A DNA stretch of 64,000 bases from Halomonas litopenaei (GCF_003045775.1 NZ_PXNS01000002.1:1-64000), one strand, 5' to 3'; counted from the stretch's first letter, positions 52,837 to 62,467 are shown. Made by a program: numbers and translations. Notes: a model not told the origin generated them from the sequence alone.

Positions 52837-54330
52837 TCAGATCTCGATCCAGGTGGTCTTGAGTTCGGTGTACTTGTCGAAGGCGTGAAGCGACTTGTCG
52901 CGGCCCTGTCCCGACTGCTTGAAGCCGCCGAAGGGCGCGTTGATGGAGGTGTGGTCATAGCAGTTGACCCACACGGTACCGGCGCGCAAGGCCTTGGCGG
53001 CGCGATGGCCGTCGCTCAATTTGTCGGTCCAGATAGCGGCGCCCAGACCATAGTCGGTGTCATTGGCAATGGTGATGGCTTCATCGAGTGAATCCACGGT
53101 GAGCACCACCAGTACGGGACCAAAGATCTCCTCGCGGGCCACACGCATATCGTTGCTGACGTCATCCAGCACCGCCGGTGTCAGGTAGTAGCCGCCGCTG
53201 TCACGGTGAACCCGTTCACCACCGAAGCGTAGCCGCGCGCCTTCCCGCTGGCCCTCGGCCAGGTAGTGCTGGACCTTTTCCAGCTGGGGCTGCTCGATCA
53301 TGGCGCCGATCTGATTGGCGGGGTCGAGGGGATCGCCGGGTGCCAGCTTGTCGGCCCAGCTTTCCAGTCGTTCCAGCAGGGCTTCCTTGACCTCGCGGTC
53401 GACGATCAGTCGCGTGCCGGCGTGGCAGGTCTGGCCCTGGTTGTACCAGACGCCGTAGGCGACATACATCGCGATCTTGTCCAGATCCTCGACGTCACGA
53501 GTGACGATATGTGGGCTCTTGCCGCCGCACTCCAGGCCGACTCGCTTCATGTTGGATTCCGCCGAGTAGGCCAGAAACCGCTTGCCGATCTCGGTGGATC
53601 CGGTGAAGCCAACCGCATCGACGTCCATGTGGCGCCCCAGGGCTTCACCGGCCTCGTGGCCGAGTCCGGTGACGACCTGGAAGGCACCGTCGGGAATACC
53701 CGCCTCGGCGGCCAGCGCTGCAACCTTCAACGTCGCCAGGCTGGACTGCTCGGCGGGCTTCAGGATCAGGGAATTGCCTGCACCCAGCGCCGGGCCGATC
53801 TTCCAGCCGGCGATGATCAAGGGGTAGTTCCAGGGCACTACCGCCGCGACCACGCCCACCGGCTCCCGGTCGATCATGCACACGCTGGAAGGTCCATTCG
53901 GGGCGGTCTCGCCGTAGAGCTTGTCGAGGGCCTCGGCGTAGTAGCGCAGACCACCGATCAGCCCAGGGATATCGACGCTGGTGGTCTGAGAGATGGGTTT
54001 GCCGGTCTCGAGGGTCTCGAGCAGTGCAATTTCGTCGGTGTGTTGCTCGATCAATTGCGCCCAGCGCAGCAGATAAGCCTTGCGCTCGGTGGGTGGCAGG
54101 TCGCGCCAGGTCCCCGCATTGAAGGTGTCACGGGCAATCGTGACGGCACGATCGACGTCTTCTGCCTGGCAGGCGGCGACGGCGACGAGGGATTCGCCGG
54201 TGGCGGGATTCTCGGCGGTGAAGGTCGCCCCACCGGCCGCGTCACAGAACTGACCGCCCAGGTAGGCCTGGTGCGGCAGGCTCAGGCTACTGGCCAGTTG
54301 CTGCCAGTCGGTCAATGAGCGCTCTGTCAT
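52837..54330 (-). CDS. aldehyde dehydrogenase, PuuC/betaine-aldehyde-type
   Basis: 497 residues with all ALDH landmarks: catalytic Cys in NQGQTCHAGTR, general-base Glu in VGLECGGKSP, FTGSTEIGKRF for the nucleotide and EEIFGPVL. The N-terminal half and the end (SGQGRDKSLHAFDKYTELKT) resemble PuuC-type omega-aminoaldehyde dehydrogenases. First gene of the ALDH-ADH-enolase-superfamily operon, with GGGAG upstream. A quaternary-ammonium or amino-aldehyde substrate is plausible given the neighbouring carriers. Confidence 0.9.
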   Translation of the reverse strand: MTERSLTDWQQLASSLSLPHQAYLGGQFCDAAGGATFTAENPATGESLVAVAACQAEDVDRAVTIARDTFNAGTWRDLPPTERKAYLLRWAQLIEQHTDEIALLETLETGKPISQTTSVDIPGLIGGLRYYAEALDKLYGETAPNGPSSVCMIDREPVGVVAAVVPWNYPLIIAGWKIGPALGAGNSLILKPAEQSSLATLKVAALAAEAGIPDGAFQVVTGLGHEAGEALGRHMDVDAVGFTGSTEIGKRFLAYSAESNMKRVGLECGGKSPHIVTRDVEDLDKIAMYVAYGVWYNQGQTCHAGTRLIVDREVKEALLERLESWADKLAPGDPLDPANQIGAMIEQPQLEKVQHYLAEGQREGARLRFGGERVHRDSGGYYLTPAVLDDVSNDMRVAREEIFGPVLVVLTVDSLDEAITIANDTDYGLGAAIWTDKLSDGHRAAKALRAGTVWVNCYDHTSINAPFGGFKQSGQGRDKSLHAFDKYTELKTTWIEI

Positions 54331-54503
54331 CGTGTGAATCTCCCGAGGTCATGAACTGTAGTCGGCATCCTAGGCAGCAGCAGACGCTGCAACAAACGAC
54401 CATTTTGCAGTCGCACCATTCGTAAAAGTCATGAAGATCGGGGTATTCTTCGATGTTTTGTGCAGAATTGATGATTCGTCACGAGTTTTTCTAAGGGGAG
54501 CCC

Positions 54504-55403
54504 ATGCAGCGTTCACTACCACCACTCAACGCCCTCAAGGCCTTCGAGGCCGCCGCCCAGTGTCTGAGCTTTACCCAGGCAGCGACCCGCCTGTGTGTGA
54601 CCCAGAGCGCCGTGAGCCGCCAGGTCAAGCTGCTCGAGGAGCAGCTCGGAGTGGCGCTGTTCGACCGAAGTGGCGGGCAATTGCGGTTGACCGCTGCAGG
54701 CAATCGGCTGCTGCCGGTACTCAGGCAGTCCTTTGATCGGATCGCCTGGACCGTCGGTGCGCTGGAGGACCAGCAGCAGTTATCCCACTTGAGGATCAAT
54801 GTGCCGCCGACCTTTGCCAGTCGCTGGCTGGTGCCGCGGCTCGGTCGGCTGCACGCGCTGCACCCCTCGCTGGACCTGTCGATCACCACCCGATTCGAAG
54901 ATGATCTGTTGAATCATGCCGAGATGGACGGCGTGATTCGCTTCGGCGCCGGCGAATGGCCGGAGCTCGACGCCGAGCTGCTGATGCAGGAATCCCATGT
55001 GGCGGTGTGTGCCCCGCAGTTGCTGGAGGGGCGGCGAGGGCGTGAGGTGGATCTGACTCGTCATACCCTGCTGCATGTACTTCGAGACGATGACCGTTTC
55101 CAGACCTGGCAGCACTGGCTGCGAGCGGCAGGCATCGAAGGCGTCGAGACAGATGGGGGGCTGGCCTTCGACGTCCTCGAGCTCGCCATCCAGGCGGCCA
55201 TCAATGGCATCGGGGTGGCGGTGGCCGATCGCCACATGATCGGCCGTGAATTGATGCGCGGGGATCTGGTGCAACTGCTGGACGTCGAGGTCACCGGCCA
55301 TCAGTCCTACTGGCTGGTGACGCGTCAAGAGCAGCAGGATTCCACCAACATGGCGCTGTTTCGTCGCTGGCTGCGCCAGGAGATCAGCGATCCACCTGCC
55401 TGA
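54504..55403 (+). CDS. LysR-family regulator (GcvA-like), divergent from ALDH operon
   Basis: 299 residues behind AAGGGGAG. Winged helix: LPPLNALKAFEAAAQCLSF, then AATRLCVTQSAVSRQVKLLE. The effector domain begins RINVPPTFASRWLVPRLGRL. It is transcribed divergently from the aldehyde dehydrogenase operon, sharing a 173-bp promoter region, so it is its probable activator. Confidence 0.92.
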   Translation: MQRSLPPLNALKAFEAAAQCLSFTQAATRLCVTQSAVSRQVKLLEEQLGVALFDRSGGQLRLTAAGNRLLPVLRQSFDRIAWTVGALEDQQQLSHLRINVPPTFASRWLVPRLGRLHALHPSLDLSITTRFEDDLLNHAEMDGVIRFGAGEWPELDAELLMQESHVAVCAPQLLEGRRGREVDLTRHTLLHVLRDDDRFQTWQHWLRAAGIEGVETDGGLAFDVLELAIQAAINGIGVAVADRHMIGRELMRGDLVQLLDVEVTGHQSYWLVTRQEQQDSTNMALFRRWLRQEISDPPA

Positions 55404-55442
55404 GTGTGGCGTCGATGCTCACTGGAAACGCGCCAATTCGCT

Positions 55443-56342
55443 TCAGCCGATCGTTGTGTCAGAGGTCAGCAGTTCACGGATCAGCATGATCAGATCGTCC
55501 CCTGCGGGGTGCTGGAAGCTTGGCGAACGATGGAGCTCGAGCTCGGCCGGTGGCAGCGGCGGGAGGCCATCGGTGTCGCCGAGTATGCGCCAATCATCGG
55601 GTAGGGTGCGGCGATCAGCGACGGTCACTGCGTCGCGCTGGTTCACCGCCATGCGCAGGCCGGTGGGGCTCTGGCTGGTGTAGTGCAGCGACCACTGGCG
55701 ACCTTGGCGCGTCAGGCTGTCGAGGGCGCGTTGCCGGTAGGGGCAGTGGTCGGGGAACAGCGCCAGCGGTAGCGCTGCCTGAGGGTCGTGATCGAAGTCG
55801 CGATGGGCGGCCCACACCAGGGATTCGGCGGCCAGGATGTCCCCATTGCCATGATTGGCGTGACGCACCGTGAGCGCCAGGTCGAGTTCGCCGGCCTCGA
55901 GTGCCTCGATCAGCTCGCTCGACATGCGGCAGTGGATATGCGGGCGAATACGAGGATGGCGCTGAGCGAAGCGATCCAGCAGTCGCGGCAGCCAGATCTC
56001 AGCGTAGTTTTCAGGCAGTCCGAAACGAATCACCCCGTCGCGATCCCCATGACCGAGAGCGCTGATGGCTTCGCGCTGCAACTGCAGCAGGCGGCGCGCG
56101 TAGACCAGAAAGATCTCGCCATCCTCGGTCAGGCTGAGTTGACGGCTGGTGCGATATACCAGCGGACTGCCTACGCGCTCTTCCAGGGTGCGAATGCGCT
56201 GGCTGATGGTCGATTGCGTCTTGTGCAACTGCCGGGCGGCCGCCGTGAATCCCCCATTCTCGATCACCGCCACGAAGGCGCTGAGCAGTTCGGTGTCCAG
56301 GATCGGCAGGCTATGCCCATCGGTTTTGTCGATGGAATGCAT
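55443..56342 (-). CDS. LysR-family regulator, divergent from dioxygenase gene
   Basis: 299 residues from ATG 56342; GTG 56381 would add 13 residues. LDTELLSAFVAVIENGGFTA, then ARQLHKTQSTISQRIRTLE is the DNA-binding domain. It is divergent from the 2OG-oxygenase gene with about 110 bp between starts, so it may control that gene and the M24 gene. Its 3' end faces the other LysR gene. Confidence 0.9.
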   Translation of the reverse strand: MHSIDKTDGHSLPILDTELLSAFVAVIENGGFTAAARQLHKTQSTISQRIRTLEERVGSPLVYRTSRQLSLTEDGEIFLVYARRLLQLQREAISALGHGDRDGVIRFGLPENYAEIWLPRLLDRFAQRHPRIRPHIHCRMSSELIEALEAGELDLALTVRHANHGNGDILAAESLVWAAHRDFDHDPQAALPLALFPDHCPYRQRALDSLTRQGRQWSLHYTSQSPTGLRMAVNQRDAVTVADRRTLPDDWRILGDTDGLPPLPPAELELHRSPSFQHPAGDDLIMLIRELLTSDTTIG

Positions 56343-56453
56343 CGGAACGAATCGTTTCCTCGATGATTGAAGTTTCCCCACTATGCCGCTGAACCCAAGA
56401 CGAGACCAGCGTCGACTGGTCGTCCCTTCCCCGGCTCACCGAGGAGAACCCTG

Positions 56454-57344
56454 ATGCTTACTGCACAGCAACTGGCCGATGCCGAACGCCATGACCTGAC
56501 AGACCTGGTCGATAGCGAACGCTATCCTCTCGATCGTCCTGATGATCCTGTCCTGCTGTCGGCCATCGCCACGGCCCGCAAGGACCTTGATCGCGAGGGC
56601 TGTGCGGTGCTTCGCGGTTTCCTGCGCCAGGACCGACTGGCGCAGATGCGCGAGGAGTGCCATGAACTGGCGCAGAAGAGCTTCTACAACAGCCGTGAGG
56701 TGAACGCCTACTTTACCGCTGACGATCCCGAGTTGCCTGAGCAGGATCCTCGCCGGCTGTTCATGACCCGCACCAGCGGTTTCGTGACCCGCGACATGAT
56801 CACGGCGGATCGCATCATGCAGCGCATGTACGTTTCGCCAGGCATGAAGTCGCTGGTCGCCCGCTGCCTTGGCGAGGACAAGGTGTATGAGTATGCCGAT
56901 CCCTATGCCGGGCTGGTGCTCAACGTGCTGCCCGACGGCACCCAGCAGCCATGGCACTACGACACCAATGAATTCATCGTCACCATGATGACCCAGGCGC
57001 CAGAAGAAGGCGGCAGCTTCGAGTACTGCCCGGACATCCGTACGCCCCAGGAGGAGAACTACGAGGGAGTCGGCGCGGTGATTCGCGGCGAAACACGTGA
57101 AGGCGTGCGTCGCCTGGACCTGCAACCCGGTGATCTTCAGCTGTTCAAGGGGCGCTTCAGCCTGCATCGCGTGACTCGTGTGGAGGGTGACACGCCGCGA
57201 CTGACGGCGATCTTTGCGTATTCCAAGACGCCTGGCGTGGTCGGTCGTCTCGAGCGCACCCGCCAGCTGTATGGCCGGGTGTCCGAGCTGCATATCCAGG
57301 CCGAACAGGATCGGGCCGAACGCGCCGATGGCCTGCTCGACTGA
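56454..57344 (+). CDS. Fe(II)/2OG oxygenase, phytanoyl-CoA/ectoine hydroxylase-like
   Basis: 296 residues from ATG 56454 (AGGAGA 9 bases upstream). The iron triad is His168-x-Asp170 (PWHYDTNEF) and His238 (FSLHRVTRVEG), with a downstream Arg249 for 2-oxoglutarate. DREGCAVLRGFLRQD near the start fits the phytanoyl-CoA dioxygenase-like group. Substrate unknown. It is followed 35 bp later by a DddP-like M24 gene, so both act on the same class of compounds, by inference a small betaine or sulfonium osmolyte. Confidence 0.82.
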   Translation: MLTAQQLADAERHDLTDLVDSERYPLDRPDDPVLLSAIATARKDLDREGCAVLRGFLRQDRLAQMREECHELAQKSFYNSREVNAYFTADDPELPEQDPRRLFMTRTSGFVTRDMITADRIMQRMYVSPGMKSLVARCLGEDKVYEYADPYAGLVLNVLPDGTQQPWHYDTNEFIVTMMTQAPEEGGSFEYCPDIRTPQEENYEGVGAVIRGETREGVRRLDLQPGDLQLFKGRFSLHRVTRVEGDTPRLTAIFAYSKTPGVVGRLERTRQLYGRVSELHIQAEQDRAERADGLLD

Positions 57345-57379
57345 GCCCCTTCGCCATTCAATCCCAGGGAGCAACGCTG

Positions 57380-58630
57380 ATGAATATGGATCTGGACGCA
57401 ATGGGCATCCTGCCCCCGACCCATCGCCCCGAAGACTGTGAACCGACGCAGCAGGAGATCCCGCAGATCCTGCTTGACCGGCTTGCTCGCGTACGGGCTC
57501 AGCTCAAGTCGCGCGACATTTCAGCCGCGGTACTGTTTGACCCGGCCCATGTGCGCTATGCCACCGGTTCCAGAAACATGCAGGTCTACAGCTCGCGCAA
57601 CCCGGCGCGCTATGCCTTCGTGCCCGCCGAGGGGCCGGTAGTGTTGTTCGAGTTTTCCGGGTGCGAGCATCTGGCCTCTCATCTGCCGACGATCGACGAG
57701 ATCCGTCCGGCGAAGGCGATCTCGTACTACTTCAACGAGCGTAATACCCACGCGGTCACCGAGGCCTGGGCCGATGAAATCGACGACCTGATTCAGCGCC
57801 AGTGCGGCGGTGGCGGCAAGGTGGCACTGGAGAGCGCGACCTCCCAGGCGGCGTTTGCGCTGAAGGAGCGTGGTTACCGGGTGCTGGATGCCCAGGAGCC
57901 ACTCGAGCAGGCCCGTGCCTACAAGGTGCCCAATGAGATCAAGATGATCCGCTCGTCGTTGCGTGCTGTGGAGGAGGGCGTGCGTCAACTTGAGGCCAGC
58001 ATTCGGCCCGGCGTGACCGAGAACGAAGCCTGGTCGAAGCTGCACCAGCATATCGTCGCGACCGATGCGGATTTTATCGAGACGCGTCTGATGAACTCCG
58101 GGCCGAGAACCAACCCCTGGTTTCAGGAGTGTTCCGACCGCCGTATCCAGTCAGGAGAGCTGGTAGCGCTGGATACCGATGTGGTCGGACGCTACGGCTA
58201 CTACGCCGACTTTTCGCGCACCTTCCTGTGCGGGCGTGATGCCCCATCTCAGACGCAGAAAGATCTGTATCGCATGGCGTACGACCAGATTCAGACCAAC
58301 ATGGCTAATCTCAAGCCTGGGGTGAGCTTCAAGGAATACGCCGAGCGTGCCTGGGAGATTCCTCCCGCCTACAAGTCTCGCCGCTACTTTGCCCTGGCTC
58401 ACGGGGTCGGCATGAATGGCGAGTATCCCTACATCGTGCACCGCGAGGACATCGACGACAAGGGCTACGACGGCGTTATCGAACCCGGCATGACCCTGTG
58501 TGTCGAGAGCTTCATCGGTCATGAAGCTGGGGGCGAAGGGGTGAAGCTCGAAGAACAGCTATACGTCCGCGAAGACGGCCAGGTGGAGCTGCTGTCGGAC
58601 TATCCATTCGATGCCCGTCTGCTGGGCTGA
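57380..58630 (+). CDS. M24-family metalloenzyme, DddP-like
   Basis: 416 residues from ATG 57380 behind AGGGAG. The pita-bread fold metal ligands are Asp265, Asp267 (ALDTDVVG), Asp277 (YADFSRTF), His341 (AHGVGMNG), Glu376 (CVESFIG) and Glu391 (KLEEQ). The segment ETRLMNSGPRTNPWFQEC (234-251) is closely like DddP, the DMSP lyase of marine bacteria (ETRLLASGPRTNPWFQEC in my memory of the family). Other M24 relatives include creatinase and ectoine hydrolase DoeA, which look less similar. DMSP cleavage is possible but untested, since function varies within this family. Confidence 0.8.
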   Translation: MNMDLDAMGILPPTHRPEDCEPTQQEIPQILLDRLARVRAQLKSRDISAAVLFDPAHVRYATGSRNMQVYSSRNPARYAFVPAEGPVVLFEFSGCEHLASHLPTIDEIRPAKAISYYFNERNTHAVTEAWADEIDDLIQRQCGGGGKVALESATSQAAFALKERGYRVLDAQEPLEQARAYKVPNEIKMIRSSLRAVEEGVRQLEASIRPGVTENEAWSKLHQHIVATDADFIETRLMNSGPRTNPWFQECSDRRIQSGELVALDTDVVGRYGYYADFSRTFLCGRDAPSQTQKDLYRMAYDQIQTNMANLKPGVSFKEYAERAWEIPPAYKSRRYFALAHGVGMNGEYPYIVHREDIDDKGYDGVIEPGMTLCVESFIGHEAGGEGVKLEEQLYVREDGQVELLSDYPFDARLLG

Positions 58631-58641
58631 CGATCCCCAGG

Positions 58642-58668
58642 ATGCGCCACCGATCGTGGGTGGCGCAT
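58642..58668 (+). terminator. hairpin after DddP-like gene
   Basis: ATGCGCCACC and GGTGGCGCAT make a perfect 10-bp stem with a 7-base loop, followed by TTCCGTTA. Weak T-run. Confidence 0.6.
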
Positions 58669-58772
58669 TCCGTTAACTCATGCAAGGTATGAGAAATGCG
58701 TCGGCTTGATCAGCATCGTCTCATGCTAGGCTTTTCCACTTGCCTTGCCGACAATCAGAAGAAGGAGTTTTC

Positions 58773-59636
58773 ATGAAGAAATTTTCCGTAACTCTGCTGG
58801 CGCTGGGTGTCATGTCTGCTGGCAATGTGTCCGTTGCCGACGACAAGTCACTGACCATCGGCACCAACAATTGGGCCGAAAACATCGCCGTTGCCAACAT
58901 GTGGAAGATTCTCCTCGAGGAGGAGCATGACTATGACATCGAGCTGTCGGATGTCGGCAAGAGTGTGCTCTACAGTGGTCTTGCCAGTGGCGACTTCGAC
59001 CTTTCACTCGAGATCTGGTTGCCGACCACCGATGCGCCCTTTCTGGAACCATACCGCGATCGCATCGACGTCCACGATGTCTGGTATCGCGGGACTGGCC
59101 TGGGGCTGGTGGTCCCAAGCTACGCCGATATCGACAGCATTGCCGAGCTGAAGGAACAGGCTGAGCGTTACGAGTATCAGGGCGGCCCCTCAATTCTTGG
59201 CATCGATTCGGGGGCTGCCATTGCGGGCCTGACCGACGACGTGATCAGCGCCTATGATTTGCCCTTTGACCAGATCAATAGCTCTGGACCGGCGATGATG
59301 GCGGCGCTTGATGGTGCCTACAGCCGCGAAGAGCCGATGGTGGTGACGCTGTGGAGTCCTCACTGGGCCTTCGCCGAGTACGACCTCAAGTACCTCGAGG
59401 ATCCCAAGGGGATCTATGGTGACAACGAGGACATCTACTGGATGGCACGCCCCGGTCTGGACGAGGATGATCCCTGGCTGACATCGGTGCTCAATGCCTG
59501 GCATATGGATGATGATAGCCTTGGAACGCTGATGGCTCGGATAGAGGAAACAGGGGATCCCGAAGAGGGTGCCCGGGACTGGATCAACGACAATCGTGAT
59601 CTGGTCGATAGCTGGATCGACGACGCCTCCGGCTAG
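58773..59636 (+). CDS. glycine betaine/choline ABC substrate-binding protein (ProX/OpuAC-like)
   Basis: 287 residues from ATG 58773 (AAGGAG 6 bases upstream). A signal peptide (MKKFSVTLLALGVMSAGNVS, cleavage near VADD) is present. The mature protein has the quaternary-amine-binding family pattern: LTIGTNNWAENIAVANMW, SGDFDLSLEIWLPTTDAPFL and VTLWSPHWAFAEYDLKYL, with Trp residues that can cage a trimethylammonium group. No permease or ATPase is adjacent, so it must work with a transporter encoded elsewhere. Near the DddP-like gene, it may scavenge betaine or DMSP. Confidence 0.88.
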   Translation: MKKFSVTLLALGVMSAGNVSVADDKSLTIGTNNWAENIAVANMWKILLEEEHDYDIELSDVGKSVLYSGLASGDFDLSLEIWLPTTDAPFLEPYRDRIDVHDVWYRGTGLGLVVPSYADIDSIAELKEQAERYEYQGGPSILGIDSGAAIAGLTDDVISAYDLPFDQINSSGPAMMAALDGAYSREEPMVVTLWSPHWAFAEYDLKYLEDPKGIYGDNEDIYWMARPGLDEDDPWLTSVLNAWHMDDDSLGTLMARIEETGDPEEGARDWINDNRDLVDSWIDDASG

Positions 59637-59978
59637 CCCATTGCCTTGAAGGGCCGTGCGCAACCGGCCGTACCCGAAGACGCGATGGGAGAAAAGGCGA
59701 CGTCGCCGGCCCGCTTCGCTATCGTCGTCCCTGGGTGGTACGGCCATCTGTGGTCATGAAGTCGACCGACTTTTCTGTTTGAAGAACGTTTTCAAACGAC
59801 CAGGGTTCCATCTCGTCACCATGACAATGGTGGAGGTGGAGCCCCACCAGGGAGGTGCCATTGAGGCTAGTGCGACGTCCCTACCGCTTGGCCAGTATTC
59901 CCCCTTCGTTTACGCCTGAGCTCTGCGCCAAAGCCCTTCATCAAACCCCTCACCAAAGCCGCTTTCCCGGGAGTCGGG
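59637..59978. other. intergenic stretch, no gene recognised
   Basis: 342 bases between the ProX-like gene and the stop of the GntR gene. One plus-strand frame (59,656-59,919) lacks family resemblance and a good start. I see no clear terminator. Confidence 0.4.
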
Positions 59979-60713
59979 CTAGAGCGGTCGCCCATCCAGT
60001 GAATGTTCCATGATCGCAAGCGTCAGTGTGAAGTGATGCTGGGCGACGCTGAAGGCGTCGTCTGCGCGTCGTTCGAGGATGGCCTGGACCAGTTCACGAT
60101 GTTCCCGTCTTGCCCTTGGCAATGATTCGGCGGGGTAGGGTTCAGAGCCGAATCCCAGGGTGGCTCGCGCCGTCAGTTGGCGTGACTGCGCGACCAGATG
60201 GTGATTGTCGGCCATCTGCATGATGCAGTCGTGAAGGCGCTCATCGAGTTGGCGGGCGACGGAGGCGTCGTCGGTGTCGCAGAAGCGGTCCAGCAGCGCC
60301 TGCAACGTTTTGGCCTGGGCCTCGTCGTGACGCTCGGCGGCGGTTCTGGCCACCAGCCCCTCCACCAGACAGCGATAGTCGAAGAAGTCCCTGAGCTGGG
60401 GCAGCTCCTGTCCGAGGATACGCTGGGCGGTGTTGGGCGAGGCCTCGTCGACCCGTTTGAAGGTGACAAAGGTACCGCCATCACGACCACGGCGGGATTC
60501 GATCAGGCCAAGCTCGCCCACGATCTTCAAGGCGCCGCGGACGGTGACGCGACTGACCCCCTGGCGCTCCGCCAGGTCGCGCTCCGGCGGCAGGCGATCC
60601 CCGGGGGAGTAAGCGCCAATGGCGATCGCCGTCACGATCCGGTCCGCCAGCTCCTGGGTGGCCGAGCGGGCGCCGCCGGCGCCTGGCAGGTCGGTTCGAG
60701 ACGGTTCAATCAT
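59979..60713 (-). CDS. GntR-family (FCD) transcriptional regulator
   Basis: 244 residues from ATG 60713, behind GGAGAGA; the frame opens 9 codons earlier. DNA-binding part: ATQELADRIVTAIAIGAYSP, DRLPPERDLAERQGVSRVTV and SRRGRDGGTFV. The C-terminal half is an FCD helical domain (FFDYRCLVEGLVARTAAERH, His-rich metal/ligand pocket with EHRELVQAIL). A 23-bp perfect palindrome sits 14 bp upstream, and the APC permease and formamidase genes are divergent, so it probably controls them. Confidence 0.92.
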   Translation of the reverse strand: MIEPSRTDLPGAGGARSATQELADRIVTAIAIGAYSPGDRLPPERDLAERQGVSRVTVRGALKIVGELGLIESRRGRDGGTFVTFKRVDEASPNTAQRILGQELPQLRDFFDYRCLVEGLVARTAAERHDEAQAKTLQALLDRFCDTDDASVARQLDERLHDCIMQMADNHHLVAQSRQLTARATLGFGSEPYPAESLPRARREHRELVQAILERRADDAFSVAQHHFTLTLAIMEHSLDGRPL

Positions 60714-60726
60714 AGGGTTCTCTCCA

Positions 60727-60749
60727 AAAGGTATTGTCACAATACCTTT
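60727..60749. promoter_or_regulatory. 23-bp palindromic operator (GntR/FCD)
   Basis: AAAGGTATTGT (60727-60737), one central C, then ACAATACCTTT (60739-60749): arms are exact complements. The core TTGTCACAA resembles FadR-type operators. It lies in the divergent region before the APC permease gene. Confidence 0.75.
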
Positions 60750-61002
60750 AAGTGTGATTTTCTAAAAATGAAGCGGCCAACGTCGCTGTGTCCGGCGCAC
60801 TGTCGCAGGTCGCGAACCGCGTCCGGGTCTGCTGGCGGGTTCGAGTATACACGGCGCCGTCAGATTCTTGACCGGCCAAGGGAATGCACAGCAAGAGGCC
60901 GCCCAGTGTCGCCACGCAGGCAGCCTCGACCCGGTGGACGTCTTCGACCGCTCGATGGCGGGAGATCCCCGCCTTGCCAACTAGAACAAGAGGAAATCAC
61001 CG

Positions 61003-62349
61003 ATGAGTGACAATATCCTGGAGAGTCTGGGCTACACCCAGGAACTCTCACGAACGCTCAAGCTGAGAGATCTGGTGATCTACGGCCTGATCTTCATCGT
61101 GCCGATCGCTCCCTTCGGTATCTTCGGCCACGTCATGAGCGCCAGCGGTGGCATGATCGTCACCGCCTATGTCATCGGACTGGTGGGGATGCTGTTTACC
61201 GCCATCTGCTACTCCCAGATGGCCAAGGAATTCCCGGTAGCAGGCTCGGTGTACTCCTACGTGTCCCGCGGGGCGGGCAGCTTTGCCGGCTTCGTCGCGG
61301 GCTGGATCATGCTGCTGGACTACATCCTGATTCCGGCGCTGTTGTACGTGGTGGGGGCGCTGGCGATTCACGACATCTTCCCGTCGCTGTCACCGATCCT
61401 GCTGGTGGTGGCCTTCGTCGTATTCAACACCTACATCAATATTCGCGGCATCAGCTTTACCGCCGCCTTCAACCGCTGGATGCTGGTGGCCGAACTGCTG
61501 GTGCTGGCGGTGTTTCTGGTGGTGGGGGTGGTGGCCATCAGCAACAACGTCAACGGTGCCGTCTTCTCGATGGCCCCGGTCTACGATGCCGATGACTTCT
61601 CGCTGGGGCTGATCATCTCTGCGGTGCCGATCGCGGTGCTCAGTTTTCTGGGTTTCGATGGCATCTCCACCCTGGCGGAAGAGGCCAAGGGCGGTGGCAA
61701 GGCGGTCAGCAAGGCGATCTTCCTGGTGCTGTTGATCATAGGTGGCCTGTTCATCGCCCAGACCTGGGTGGCGGCGCTGATCCAGCCCGATCCCGCCTCG
61801 TTCAACAATCTCGACACCGCCTTCTATGAAACCGCACGTATCGCCGGGGGCGGCTGGCTGGCGGTGCTGACCGCCGCGACCACCGCTATCGCCTGGGGCG
61901 TCGCTGACTCCCTGGTGGCCCAGATCGCGACCGCGCGAATCCTCTACAGCATGGGCCGTGATCGGCTGCTGCCGGCGCCGCTGGCTCGCGTTCACCCGCG
62001 CTTCAAGACGCCCTACGTCAGTGCGCTGCTGGTCGGTGCCGTGTCCATCGTCGCGGGGATCGCTTTCATGCAGCAGCTGGCGTTGTTGACCTCCATCGTG
62101 ACAATCGGCGCCCTGACCGCCTTCATCATTCTGAACATCACCACGCTCTACTACTTCGTGTTCAAGAAGAAGGCAGCCAATCCTTTCCTGCATATCCTGT
62201 GTCCGCTGCTTGGCCTGGCCGTGGTCGGCTACATCTGGAGCGGGTTCGAGTCCTATACCGTGCTGATCGGGCTGGCATGGGCGGTTGTCGGTGTCGGCGT
62301 CTACGCCTTTGCCAAGCGCGGTGGACGTGCCGTGCAGATAGAAATCTAA
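61003..62349 (+). CDS. APC family amino acid/amine permease
   Basis: 448 residues, 12 membrane segments. APC landmarks: LRDLVIYGLIFIVPIAPFGI, SQMAKEFPVAGSVYSYVSRG and SFLGFDGISTLAEEAKGGGK, the last matching the PuuP/YbeC-type branch. It would import an amino acid or amine. It precedes an amidase-family gene by 118 bp, in a unit likely controlled by the divergent GntR regulator. Confidence 0.9.
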   Translation: MSDNILESLGYTQELSRTLKLRDLVIYGLIFIVPIAPFGIFGHVMSASGGMIVTAYVIGLVGMLFTAICYSQMAKEFPVAGSVYSYVSRGAGSFAGFVAGWIMLLDYILIPALLYVVGALAIHDIFPSLSPILLVVAFVVFNTYINIRGISFTAAFNRWMLVAELLVLAVFLVVGVVAISNNVNGAVFSMAPVYDADDFSLGLIISAVPIAVLSFLGFDGISTLAEEAKGGGKAVSKAIFLVLLIIGGLFIAQTWVAALIQPDPASFNNLDTAFYETARIAGGGWLAVLTAATTAIAWGVADSLVAQIATARILYSMGRDRLLPAPLARVHPRFKTPYVSALLVGAVSIVAGIAFMQQLALLTSIVTIGALTAFIILNITTLYYFVFKKKAANPFLHILCPLLGLAVVGYIWSGFESYTVLIGLAWAVVGVGVYAFAKRGGRAVQIEI

Positions 62350-62467
62350 GGCTTGCCTGAAAAGTGCCTGCGCTCGTCGATGTTGAGAACAGCGCCCAGG
62401 GCCAATTGAAAACACTCGAGGCGTCGGTCGGCGGAGACGACCGGCGCCTCGAGGTGGAGACACAAGA

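Noticed and set aside
59656-59919. An 87-codon plus-strand frame after the ProX-like gene
   Set aside because: No family resemblance, Arg-rich start and no ribosome binding site.
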